Assembly: GCA_030374805.1 (NCBI GenBank)
Contig: JARGSG010000072.1
Span: 310,001-374,000, forward strand
DNA: 64,000 nt
Direction: 5' to 3'
DNA from: Gracilaria gracilis
Lineage: Eukaryota; Rhodophyta; Florideophyceae; Gracilariales; Gracilariaceae
The notes under the pieces are model-generated. The model saw only the letters and a program-made list of their open reading frames with translations. It did no database searches and was not told the origin of the DNA. Each line of letters opens with the position of its first letter. Within the stretch, counting starts at the first letter, position 1. Below are positions 9,510 to 19,709 of the stretch, one piece after another. The translations under genes were made by a program, and so were the position numbers.

Positions 9510-10695
9510 TTCCCATAGAACCTGGTTCTACACACTCACGTTTGTAGGGAACAGTCACAGTTACCCTTGGTAGGAGTTTCAACTCAATGCGAAATAATCC
9601 TCCAAAGTGAAATTGTCCTTGCTTTGCAAAGAAACTTCTCCGCAGGAACAAAGTGCAAAGCCACCACATCCTCAAAATGAAAAATTATTGATTTCAAAAC
9701 AGATTCGATACAAAGCGGCTAATCGTATTCTCCACTCTTGCCGAAGCAGCGCTTTTGTTGGCTCTGTAGTTGCAAAGACACATGGACTGCACTGCACCCA
9801 CGAAGTGGACAGCATATGACTGGCATCTCTTGCATTTATTGACGAGTATGTTCAAAGTTCTAACTTTGATTGTATTTGGCAATCTCATTCAGAGCTCCAG
9901 TACTTTTGTAAAGAAAACAGTTTAAACAAACATACGTAAAATCCTCGGCGGATTCGATTGAGTGTTTGATCTCCATTTGACGTATTATACGGCACAATCC
10001 GAGTAAGAAAACTTGTGGGCGAGGCGTTTAGCTTCGAATACTGATTTTGTAGATATCTACTAATGGTGATTGGATGGCTTCGGCATCAAGGCTCACGCGA
10101 AAGCCATTCGCAACCCCAATCGGCCCTGAGGCAGTTGCCCGAATCATTATTTATCTTACAGAGTAAATTGTGGAGATGTCATAGATAGAAGTTTTAAAAA
10201 GAATAAGTGTTGTGTTAAGTTAAGTTAAGGTTACTTTATCACCCGGCTACGAGGGCGTGATATCAGCCCGACTGAAATATATTGCCCGAGTTAACGGGTG
10301 ATAACATGCTTGTCAACCGGCGGTTGGCGGAAAGTGTGTTGCATTAATACCTGGTAGCTTGGGTTCCGACTTTTTCGTTCCTCGAAATACCATACATTCT
10401 GTTACGTAGGGATTGTCAATGCGATCACAAATTCACTCGGCTTAAGTTACATGTCATACTGTACCTGGTAGCTTTCGTTCCGAGATTACATCTCATGAAA
10501 ACTCTGGACAACGAGGGTTCTAAGGATAGCGTTCCTATCCTCGAGAAAGAATACTTCTAGACTGAGGTTACAACACTTCTGGTGAGTATTTAAACATCTC
10601 CCTCGGGAGATTTCTGCAGAATTGCCTGGCCGCTTGTTTCCCCTAGAATCTAGCTTTTCTGTTCAGCCCTGGGAAGACACTTTTCACTTGCGAAC
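9510..10695. other. No gene recognised; upstream region of the next gene
   Basis: It is AT-rich with no supported open frame. A short inverted pair (ttatcacccg at 10236-10245, cgggtgataa at 10295-10304) could form a stem. A TATA-like gtatttaaac lies near 10585, about 110 bases before the next ATG. Confidence 0.5.
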
Positions 10696-11619
10696 ATGTT
10701 CTGCATCGCCTCTGTGTTCGGCCTCGCGCTTCACCTCTCATGGGCTTCAGCAGGCCCATTTTTCTCTGTCGATGGGCACGTATCACACGGAATCAACACG
10801 TTCAACGACAAGCCCCTTGTTGAACTGCGTTCATCGTCGAATATATTTTCGTCTTTTGACCGTATCTATGAGATTGGAGTTGTGAATAATGATGGAACGA
10901 ACGCCTCTGTCATCACCGAGCGCACGCCTTTGTCTTCATTAATGGCTACCATCGATGCCTTTGATTACCAAACGTTTCTCGGCTTTCCTGCGGGCGTAGG
11001 ACCGTTTAACATACCAATCGCCGAAGCACCAACGTTGAACATTGTGTCACAGGATCTTAATGACCGTGTGCCTCCACGCTCTTTTGCCGAGTCATCAGAT
11101 CCATCCGTGATTGGATTGCCATACCTTTCTCGTGAAAGCGACGAACAAATTACTTTGCGTGATTGGAATAGAATTTCGGCCCGAATCATCGGTAAATGCT
11201 TCAACAACAGCGCACGGATCAAGTTGGTGGTGCAGAATGCGTTGCCGAACGGTTTATATACTCTGTGGGATGTGGGAGTGACAGATGCTCTCACAGCCGA
11301 CGAAGCACTTTCAGCTGGACCGTTTGGTGGTCTGCCTAATGTTATCGTCACGAATCGAAGAGGATATGGATCGATTTCGCGTCGTCTCAACTACTGTCCA
11401 GTTAATAAATGCTCAGGTTCGAAACGATGCACCGTGTACGTCAGCCTCTTCTACCATTTCGACCACATGGTGTACGGAGGTTCCCCGGTGCTGGATTTCG
11501 CAGGACAAGCAGTTGGCCATGCTGCTGCGAATCAGATACAGATCTTCTTGAATGGTGAATTCTTGGTTCCCCCCCAGAATCCATTCTTCGAACGAATCAA
11601 GGGGGCCACCCGTGCTTAG
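10696..11619 (+). CDS. Secreted protein of unknown function, 307 aa
   Basis: The ATG at 10696 starts a clear signal peptide (MFCIASVFGLALHLSWASAG). The mature part is one globular region of about 288 residues with few cysteines, four of them in CPVNKCSGSKRC. A central segment (IGKCFNNSARIKLVVQNALP followed by NGLYTLWDVGV) resembles extracytoplasmic bacterial proteins with a similar LxPNGxYTLW core, but I cannot name the family. There is no membrane anchor or low-complexity tail. The frame is intact and ends in TAG. A possible polyadenylation signal (aataaa) lies about 65 bases downstream. The gene stands alone among repeats. It is probably an apoplastic or cell-wall protein; that is inference from the signal peptide only. 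Confidence 0.75.
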   Translation: MFCIASVFGLALHLSWASAGPFFSVDGHVSHGINTFNDKPLVELRSSSNIFSSFDRIYEIGVVNNDGTNASVITERTPLSSLMATIDAFDYQTFLGFPAGVGPFNIPIAEAPTLNIVSQDLNDRVPPRSFAESSDPSVIGLPYLSRESDEQITLRDWNRISARIIGKCFNNSARIKLVVQNALPNGLYTLWDVGVTDALTADEALSAGPFGGLPNVIVTNRRGYGSISRRLNYCPVNKCSGSKRCTVYVSLFYHFDHMVYGGSPVLDFAGQAVGHAAANQIQIFLNGEFLVPPQNPFFERIKGATRA

Positions 11620-13674
11620 TTTCTAGCAAAAGTGAACGGTAGACACACTTGTGCTGTTAAGAAACACGAACGTGTAGAGTATAATAAAAAACCTACTGTC
11701 CAGGTCCCTTCTCGGGCAACAACAACGCATGTGTAGACTGTGAATGTATGGCCCTGGGAAACCCTACGGCTTACGAGAAATCAGCGTACGCGCTCAGAAT
11801 AAAGGAGATGGCCCTGGTTAGCAGCTGCAGGAAGGTGCGGGAACCTGTGGTTGCTGGGTATGCCACCTGGTTCATAAGAAAAAGAGATGAGAGGCTTTTT
11901 TTCGATTGACGTTGCATCGTGACAAGCTAAATCAGTTTCTGAACAGTCATTGTTGCCTCCAAAGGATGTGGTGCACTCTTTTGTTGAATATACAGCTCAT
12001 CTTGCCAAGATGACCTTCTACAATAGATATTTGTTCACAATATATATGCCTTTTGACCCATATACCAACTCTAGTAACTCAAAAGTGCTTCGGTCTTATA
12101 CTGTCAACTAATGCCTGTTTATAGGACCAACATAGATCTCCAGGTTATCGAAGCTTGAGTCCAGAACACCAACAAAAACAGAAGATATCGATGGTTTTAA
12201 AATACTTATATATGTCTCAAAAAGCATATATAGGCTTGATATTAGCTTTAATTGTTAAAATGACCATTTGTTATTCCAATTCGGAGAAAGAGTTGAAGAA
12301 CTGTTAATTTTCTTTCAATCTAGCATATAACATCCATACAAACGCTTTTGGATCTTAAGATATGAGAGTACAAAGTTTATGGGTAAAATGTATATGATGC
12401 TAACTTGATACATGTTGATTGTACAGCGAACATTTTGGCAATATGCCACATTTTCAGGCTACTTAACCTGAATTTGCGTTACCTGTCTCTCTACAAATAA
12501 TGGCACATTGTCACGCAAGAGGGCATTAGGAAGTATCTTTAGGGTTATGTGGTGGATGTTAAAAAAGTGCTTGTTAGCTCATGTGCTAAAATATATACAT
12601 GGCGACCCATAGGTAAATGAAAATATGTCTGGTTAGTTGGCTTGTATAGTTTTTTCTTAGTTTTGGGGTCCATAGAGACATGTCGAAGTTTACATGAAGT
12701 TCGTAGCAGAATCTTGAAAGCAGATTGTGGAGCACGAAGCCTTTATAGTTGTTATCATACTTTTTAAATCCAAACACAGTTGTGAGTTGTCAAAGATTCG
12801 TATTTCGAAGATTCCCACTACATATATGGCTGACTTCTGTAGAGCTCTTCTGATGTGAAGCTGAGGACGTGGATAACCTTTTATAGTCGCCAACTTCTGT
12901 AGAACCTATGAAATTTTTAAAGAAGTGAATGAAACGCTTCTTGCTTGCAGGCAACACACTTGAACCGTTCTTGGACTAATAACGACCCTGTCGTTGTATA
13001 TTGTTCTCTCATTTGAAACCTGCGCCGAATACAACTAAAGCGAAGACTTTGTTTTGTTCTGCGTTTCAGTTAGGTTTGTAAAGAGTTCATAACCGCCCGA
13101 TCCTTGGGTGCAGGTGCGGTAGAATCGTTTGTTTCAAATACACAAACGATCAACCAGCACCACCAGAGTGCAGTGACTACTTTGTCCTGCACACTGGTGC
13201 AGTGCGGTACGTTGAACTACGATTGCGTTCCAAAACGTATAAAATGCTGTAGCTCCAAACGGGAGTTTGGAGCAAGCATGTCAAAATGTTAGGGACAGAC
13301 TAAAATGTCTGTGACTTCCTGCGTGGAAGTCAGTAGTATAAGTAGTCACCAAACATGAGTAAAGACTAGAGAGCTGGGAAGACTAATAACCTTCTAGACC
13401 CCAGCTATACTCTTCCAACAAGGTTTGCACTCTCTCCCCAAATGAGATACAATCTCTTTTTTTGTGAGTGAGATTGCATGTGACATATTGTGGACAACCT
13501 TCTGTGCCCACGAGTAAACCTCAGAGAAGCTGTCTCTCTGCAATCAGCCTGGATCTAAAGTACTTCTATTTAGCTCCCATCACTGTACTTTAGTGTCGCT
13601 TCGAAAAAAAATACCGTTTCTCACCTCAAGGAGTAGCGAAAAATCATAAGATCGGATGCGCTGGGGTACCAAAA
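11620..13674. other. Long AT-rich intergenic stretch, no gene
   Basis: About 2 kb with many stops in all frames. Only very short open frames occur and none carries a recognisable feature. A group of short hairpins lies at 13252-13331. A TATA-like gtataaaatg sits near 13238, too far from the next ATG to be assigned. Confidence 0.6.
13252..13331. repeat. Three short hairpins in tandem
   Basis: gctccaaac pairs with gtttggagc (13252-13273). A stem around gacaga/tctgt follows near 13295-13312. gacttcc pairs with ggaagtc (13313-13331). Confidence 0.6.
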
Positions 13675-14638
13675 ATGAAGAGTCTCACCTCGGTTCCAGG
13701 CTCCCTTTTCCTGTGCACTTTGCTCTGTTGCCATGCAATCCCGGTCCTACCAATAACTCTACAATCCAATGAGAATACAATCAAACCCTTCAAAGGTGGG
13801 TTATGTATTTCGTGTTACCAAAACCCGTTCCGTGACGCAAACCCAATGATTCAGCAACCCCCTGTTATGCCCGATTTTCGTCCCGGGATACCGCGCCGCC
13901 CTCCGCCCAGGGAAGCTCCGACAATGCCTCGTGATCCCAGGCCAATTGCTCCTCCGATTATGCCGCCACCAAGAGACCCGGAATATCCTCCCGAAAGTGG
14001 TCCGCCAGGTCTGCCCAAAAAAACGCGAAAATGAAGGCAATTACGGAAGTGGTGGGGACGATGAACGACACAAAGATCCGGACGGGCACGAGGGCGATGA
14101 CGATCTCGGAAATCTGTATGGAATTAATGACTTCATGAACGACGGATACGGTGCCGGTAATGGGGGTGAGGATGATAATGGTAATATGTATAGCCCACAC
14201 GGGTAGAACAGAGACCGAAACGGCAGGCTGACTCCTAACAACCCTCCCCCAGATGAAGATTTCTACCATGATGGCAATGATGGTGACGACGACAACGGAA
14301 ACATCTATGGAGGCCGTGGGAACGATTCAGAAGCGAAAGATACTAGGGACACGTCTGACAGTCGTAGACCTGGTGACCACCATCCAGATGTTGGGGACAA
14401 TGATCGATACGGTGATGATCCCAGGGACAGAGATAGAGACAGAGACAGGGGCAAGAATGGTAGAGGCTCAGGTAGTAAGTCTGACAACAAGCCAGTGAAC
14501 GACAGACCTGGCGATCACCACTCAGGAGTGGGAGATAATGATCGTGATGATGACGATGGGAGGGACAGGGATAGAGGCAAAGATAACGAAAATTCAGGGA
14601 AGCACGACGTTGGAATTGAGCTTCCTGACTCATTCTAG
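13675..14638 (+). pseudogene. Secreted Pro-rich / Asp-Arg-rich low-complexity protein, broken
   Basis: The ATG at 13675 opens a signal peptide (SLFLCTLLCCHAIPVLPI). A proline-rich segment follows (RPGIPRRPPPREAP, PPIMPPPRDPEYPP). At 14019-14025 seven A residues push the frame into a stop; with six A residues the frame would run on as a highly charged Gly/Asp-rich chain. That second frame has one TAG at 14204 and otherwise stays open to TAG at 14636-14638, with DDDNGNIYGG, repeated DHH-x4-GDNDR units and an RDRDRDRDRG run. The open length after the lesions argues that it was recently one protein of about 320 residues. Acidic, repeat-rich secreted proteins of this kind could bind cations or mineral, but no function can be assigned. 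Confidence 0.6.
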
Positions 14639-15699
14639 ATATTTGTTTCGGAATTGGGCAAGTGTTTCATGCTCTTGAACTATAGATGAATGGAATTGAA
14701 TGATGATAGACTTTGAGGAACAATTCAAAACGCTTTGCATTTGGCAAGAGTACTGGGAAAACAGCGGTGGAGGGTATAGTACGTCGAGCAGAGACAATCA
14801 GAACAATCGTAGTCGACCCCAACCACGACGAAGCCGTGGGAGTTCGCGCCGTCGCTGGGACGACGCACGTGTAGGCTTTTACACTTTGCTCAAACCACAG
14901 CCACATGCGTGTGTGTTGGAGAAAGCACCTGCTCTCTGGAAGAGCACAAGGGTAGTGCGTATTACACGCTGAGTGCGCTCTCGTTCAAATTCTACGCGGT
15001 CAGTACTAACGGCAGCCGTTGGTCAGAAGTTGTATATTGTTTGCCGCCCGTGAACCCCGCTGGGCGCTGAGGCCGACGTGAGTCCTGTCGTGGGCTACAA
15101 TCAAATTATATATCAAACGAATACCAAAATTGACATATGGGAATTCTGTACACAAGACTGTCATGGGATACATTGCTGCACAGTCGTGGGTCCTTCACAG
15201 TCCCGGAATGAGCCCAGGGGAACTGATTGCAGTCGCTCACCCCCCAGAGGACCAGTTCCACCGGTCCAACACCATGCTGGGCGTGCTGCATTGACGTCTT
15301 CGCCACACCCCTCCGTGAGCTCCTTGACGATGAGCTTGGGGTGAAGGAGAGAATGAATTTTAACTTCGTTTGCTATAAGAAAACTGCGAAGCGATAAAAG
15401 GCGAGTCGAAAGTAGTACGTGACATTATAAACGAAACGCGGAGCGGCCAACGTATATCGTGTTAGTGAAAACATTTGTGAAGCGACGAACGTAGATTGCA
15501 ACAAGCAAGCACATCAACATTCTTTCATCTGAACGTACAGACATCGCTCTAGGAGAATAATGCGAAACAACAAAGAAAAAGAATGTGATAGCAATACGCA
15601 ATCATTTAATCCAATTTGCTAAAAGACCCACATGCTACAAACCACTGAAGACAATTGTGTCACTTAGTTGACCAATTCCCGTATTTGCTTGAATATCAC
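14639..15699. other. No gene supported
   Basis: A 90-codon frame at 14700-14972 has an Arg-Ser-rich middle but no start context or family resemblance, so I do not call it. The rest holds only short frames. Confidence 0.5.
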
Positions 15700-16122
15700 T
15701 TAGGAAATTGGATTCGTACGGGTATACGGCTCGTTCCAGGGGCCAAGAAGAGCAATCACGTCACCCTGAGAATTCCTCTGAATTCCGGCCTCCGTGTGCC
15801 CAGAGGAGTAATACGGACACTCGGAATTCACGCGAAGCTTGTGTAGGTTAGGGTACCTGCGTCCCACTCCTTCAATGATTACGTGCAACCTCCATGATAT
15901 TCCAGCTCGGTTAGTCCAGCGATACGTCGAACCGTCGATCTTCGAGATGGTGACAAAGTGCCAATTATTCTTTGCAGACCCGGAGTACAGGAAGTTCTCA
16001 TACTCGCCAATGACGCCGTCCAGAGCTGAGGACTGACGTTCCGTGACAGAGTTGAGTTGAGCTGCGTAGCAGGTGCTGACTAGAAGGGCCAAAAAGACGA
16101 AGAAGTAGCGAAGAGAACTCAT
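15700..16122 (-). CDS. Small secreted protein of unknown family, 140 aa
   Basis: The ATG at 16122 (MSSLRYFFVFLALLVSTCYA) is chosen because it opens on a signal peptide and lies about 95 bases downstream of a TATA box. The longer in-frame start adds an unlikely 46-residue leader across that promoter. The mature 120 residues include GVIGEYENFL, YRWTNRAGISWRLHV, SECPYYSSG and GPWNEPY, with aromatic residues spaced as in small beta-rich domains. I recall similar WTN-AG-SW proteins in other organisms but cannot name the family. The frame is intact. It is probably extracellular. Confidence 0.65.
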   Translation of the reverse strand: MSSLRYFFVFLALLVSTCYAAQLNSVTERQSSALDGVIGEYENFLYSGSAKNNWHFVTISKIDGSTYRWTNRAGISWRLHVIIEGVGRRYPNLHKLRVNSECPYYSSGHTEAGIQRNSQGDVIALLGPWNEPYTRTNPIS

Positions 16123-16214
16123 GATTTGCTTGATTTTTGTGCGACAACTGCAGGTGATCACTTGATTGCTTGATGGTAGGGCAGAGATCACAGGCCAAGC
16201 GTGGCATGTGGGTG

Positions 16215-16222
16215 CTTTTATA
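16215..16222 (-). promoter_or_regulatory. TATA box of the small secreted protein gene
   Basis: The minus strand reads ggtataaaagc, about 95 bases before the ATG at 16122. Confidence 0.55.
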
Positions 16223-16692
16223 CCGTCATGGAGAAGAAGGAGGAGCAGGAAGCTGCCCAAACACCAGATCGAGGAGGTCGAAGAGATCGAGATTTCGCAT
16301 TTCCAATGCCGTGTTCGCTGACGCTACGAGTGAGGAATTACCGCATCGAGGGTATGTATGACTGAATAAGAAAAACGGAGACACATTTTTGCTATAGAAC
16401 GAACATATGTGTGTCTACTTGGAGCTACCAATATCTTTGTGGTGCAAAGGGAAAGGTGTATTGCGTATTGAATACTGTATCAACAAAGCTTTGTTCCAAA
16501 TGGTACTAGGTTCGATCATACTCTCCAAAACGAGAAAGATAGTTTCGTGGTTTACTTTCGAACGCGACCCATTCACCGCCCATGCACCGCCCACTCACGC
16601 TCGACTCGAGCGCCGGCCTTCTCAAACTCTTGTTCTTGCGTCTCCCTTCGAGAGTTTCTTCGAGACGAGTTGTCTCATATTCGCGTACTCAT

Positions 16693-16960
16693 CCACATTA
16701 TACGGATGATTAATAGCGGTGCCAAACGGGCTCCCCATTCCGATGCTTTTGCTGCAACGATTGCTTGAACAGGTTCAGTTACAGTATGTTGAAAATCTAG
16801 CACGGATAGTTAGATATTCGGGCACTCGACCGAAAAAATGGAGCACAGAACAAAAACGCCACCAGCCAAGTGTCTGGCAGACTTGTCTGAGCTTCTGTTT
16901 CTGTATTCCTACAGACATGATTTAAATCAGAGAAGCTGAGGCTGAAAAACAGAGCTGTAG
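16693..16960 (+). repeat. 268-bp repeat, copy 1
   Basis: It starts ccacattatacggatgatta and ends cagagctgtag. The copy at 18063-18330 has the same length and orientation and differs at roughly one position in twelve, mostly in the middle. There are no terminal inverted repeats, TG...CA ends or clear target duplication. Confidence 0.8.
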
Positions 16961-18062
16961 GACATCTAACATATCTGAGAATGCTCCATTGCACGCGATC
17001 GTCATTCCCTGAGAGCATCAGATACCTTGGGTACCTCCGTAGCTGAGTAACTAATCCAGCAAGAAATGTTTTCTCAGAGAAAAATAAGCAGACATAATCT
17101 CTCGACTCCCGCTTTTGTTTAAGGTTAACAACAAGCAAGATTTGAAACGAATTCCGTTGCAGATGGTCTTTGCTATAGCTTAAGGTATACCTGTCCCCCA
17201 AAATAGAATCGATTTGAAGTAGGGTAGCATTAGAAACCCCTCGGATAACTCTAGGAAAGAGTGCTTGTCATGAAAGCCCCGCCTTTTGGAAAACCCTAAA
17301 TGTACCGATGCTTGTGATAGCTTGCATAGTTGGACTTCCAAAACCGTGACGTTCACCAGTGTAAGCTTGCTTATGATGAAAATGTTGCAGCTGATACGTG
17401 TAGAGCTAAGCAGAAGTTCATAAATAGAATTCATCACGGGTCACAACCATGCTCGTCTTCACCAAAAATGACTTCATGAACGAAACGGCTCAATTGCATC
17501 CATGTTGCACGGATTATGCAACAACTTCTGTTTCTTTGCTCTACATTGCGACAAATAGGGTGATAGTGGTTGAAGGCGCATGCAACAAGTTAGCGCATCT
17601 CACCCGCCTAGTGAATCCAACGCCACAAAGAATATGTTGATAAAGATGTAGATTTCGTCTATCACAGGACTTTCTGTGCTGAAATGTAGAAGAGTAGCCG
17701 TGTTGCGGCTCGAACACAGGGTTACATTCGTCTGGGATAAGTTTGCAAACGTGCCCACTGGATGATTTATGACCTCTCTAGTGCTTGCCCAGGACACCGT
17801 GCTAGACTCCACGAGCTGGAGTGTTACTGCGACTGATGACGAAGGCACCGAAGGTCTGCCGCAGACGCCTTCGGAATCAAAGGTCTGCCGCAGACAGTCC
17901 GCCATCTGCAGCTGACAGACGCCACCCTTTATGAGTCATCGATTTTGTAAAGCTTGTACACGTAACTGAGGAAGCGTAACTTACTCTTTTATTTTTTATT
18001 TTCTCTTCTTGTCCTCCCTTGCTCGCGCTGCCGCCTGCTTCCAATCTAAACACCGGCGGCGG
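16961..18062. other. Sequence between the two 268-bp repeats, no gene
   Basis: No open frame of note is present. Near 17840-17895 the palindrome gtctgccgcagac occurs twice and is partly enclosed by ccgaagg/ccttcgg. Confidence 0.5.
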
Positions 18063-18330
18063 CCACATTAAACGGATGATTAATAGCGGTGCCAAACGGG
18101 CTCCCCATTCCGATGCTTTTGCTGCAACGATTACTTGAACGGGTTAAGATACAGTATGTTCAAAAGCGAGTACAGATAGTTAGATATTCGGGCACTCGAC
18201 CGAAAAAATGGAGCACAGAACAAAAACGCCACCACTCAAGTGTCTGGCAGACTTGTCTGAGCTTCTGTTTCTGTATTTCTACAGACATGATTTAAATCAG
18301 AGAAGCTGAGGCTGAAAAACAGAGCTGTAG
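18063..18330 (+). repeat. 268-bp repeat, copy 2
   Basis: It is the same unit as 16693-16960, starting ccacattaaacggatgatta and ending cagagctgtag. Confidence 0.8.
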
Positions 18331-18800
18331 AAGCTCTAACGCAAAGCGCCCTTCTGCTGGAAATCGATCACTATTGCGAACCGTACAATAGTTAACGTAG
18401 CGCAGACGATCCTTACTCGTTTCTGGTGTTTGTTGGCTTTGTTGTTAGACAGGATCGCAGCCAAAACATGGGAGAAAGATAAACGAGACCAATTTGTAGT
18501 GCAATGCGCAAGCGGGAAAACACCAGAAGACGTCCATATCTTACTTTTACGCCGCAAACCCAGCAATAAAGCCCCTCCAAAAATAAATTGACTAAATTGA
18601 ATGTAAAACGAAGGACTAGTTTTGCCCACCACCCTAAAAAGCTGAGAAAAGAAAGTACTTTGCGTTAACAGCGTGCATGTGTTAGTTTCTAAGGCGTCCA
18701 AGTTTCCACAATGTGGCGAGTGCAAAGCGATGTCAACCCAGGCTACGTGTTGCAAAAAAGAAACCTCAAAGAAAAGGAAAAAGACGATGAAGTCACAATA
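18331..18800. other. No gene supported
   Basis: A 182-codon minus-strand frame reaching into the LTR relic is hydrophobic but has no domain or start context. It looks fortuitous. Confidence 0.5.
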
Positions 18801-19054
18801 TGTCGTACAAATACCGATAAGATATAGCGTCCGCCCAGTAAACGGTGCGCGCAAGCGCTCAACTATGAGAAGAAAAACACACAACCAGTATAATGGTAGA
18901 GCATCTCAAACGCTCAGAGGCAAACGGAGTGGCAACTAGTCTAGACCGTGTAGATGTACGGTAACAGAAGTCGACGCGCGGTTAAACCTGAATAGTAATA
19001 GAGTAGCAAGTGACCAAGATGGTATACTTACTGCCCTAATGATGCCTGCCCTTA
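18801..19054 (-). repeat. Old inverted half-LTR of the same gypsy family
   Basis: Read on the minus strand this is the second half of the 508-bp LTR, from about taaagtcaggc to its tgtacgaca end. It differs from the other copies at roughly 15-20 percent of positions, many of them transitions, so it is clearly older. It stops where the 5' LTR of copy A begins. Confidence 0.75.
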
Positions 19055-19562
19055 TGTATTACAATGCGACCTCAATGGATTGGTGCCACGTGGGCCTACT
19101 TTTGCGCCTTGCTGGCTTCACGGCACCCAATTGGTATTCTGTATTTTATAATTTCTAATTCCTAATTTGTGATTTAGTTTAGCTCAAGATTGCTGGCCCA
19201 TGACAGTAGGTCATGGGCACAGCCGATGACGTCATGCCCGCATGGGAGATTGGCGTCGGTGCACCTTGTATATATTGTGGTGCACCCCGCCTTCCCCATC
19301 GGGTATTGTAAAGTCAGGCATTACTAGGGCAGTAACTATACCACCTTGGCCACTTACTACTCTATTAATATTCAGGTTTTACCGCGCGTCGACGTCTACT
19401 ACCGTACACCTACACGGCCTAGACTAGTTGCCCGGCTGTTTGCCTCTGCGGGTTTCAGGTGCCCTACTACCATATTGGTTGTGAGTTTTCCCCTTTAGGT
19501 TGAGCCCTCGCCGCGCTCTCTCTACCAGGCGGACCCCACACTTTATCGGTATTTGTACGACA
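19055..19562 (+). repeat. 5' LTR of copy A
   Basis: It is 508 bp, beginning TGTATTACAATG and ending GTATTTGTACGACA. It is closest to the 5' LTR of copy B: both read gcgacctc/gagacctc-AATGGATTGG, where the 3' LTRs read gatatctcAATGGGTTGG. Confidence 0.9.
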
Positions 19563-19565
19563 TTT

Positions 19566-19577
19566 TGGTCTCCCGAC
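19566..19577 (+). other. Putative primer-binding site
   Basis: TGGTCTCCCGAC follows the LTR after three bases (copy B reads TGGTCTCCAGAC). It begins TGG as expected for pairing with a tRNA CCA end. The tRNA was not identified. Confidence 0.5.
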
Positions 19578-19709
19578 TTAGAAGTTTCTTGGGTTTTGTC
19601 GTACCTTTACTGGTGAACAGAAGACTTTCGAAAGGATTCTGGAAGTTCACACACCTATTTGGTTTGGTTGGAATACCCGCGAAGCAATTGGATACCACTA
19701 TTGGTCACC

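Noticed and set aside
16693..18330. The 268-bp repeats as LTRs of one element
   Set aside because: The ends are not TG...CA, no primer site or polypurine tract lies inside, and no target duplication flanks the pair.
18336..18884. Hydrophobic 182-codon minus-strand frame as a membrane protein gene
   Set aside because: It starts inside the inverted LTR relic, has no promoter or family resemblance, and its ends coincide with repeat sequence.
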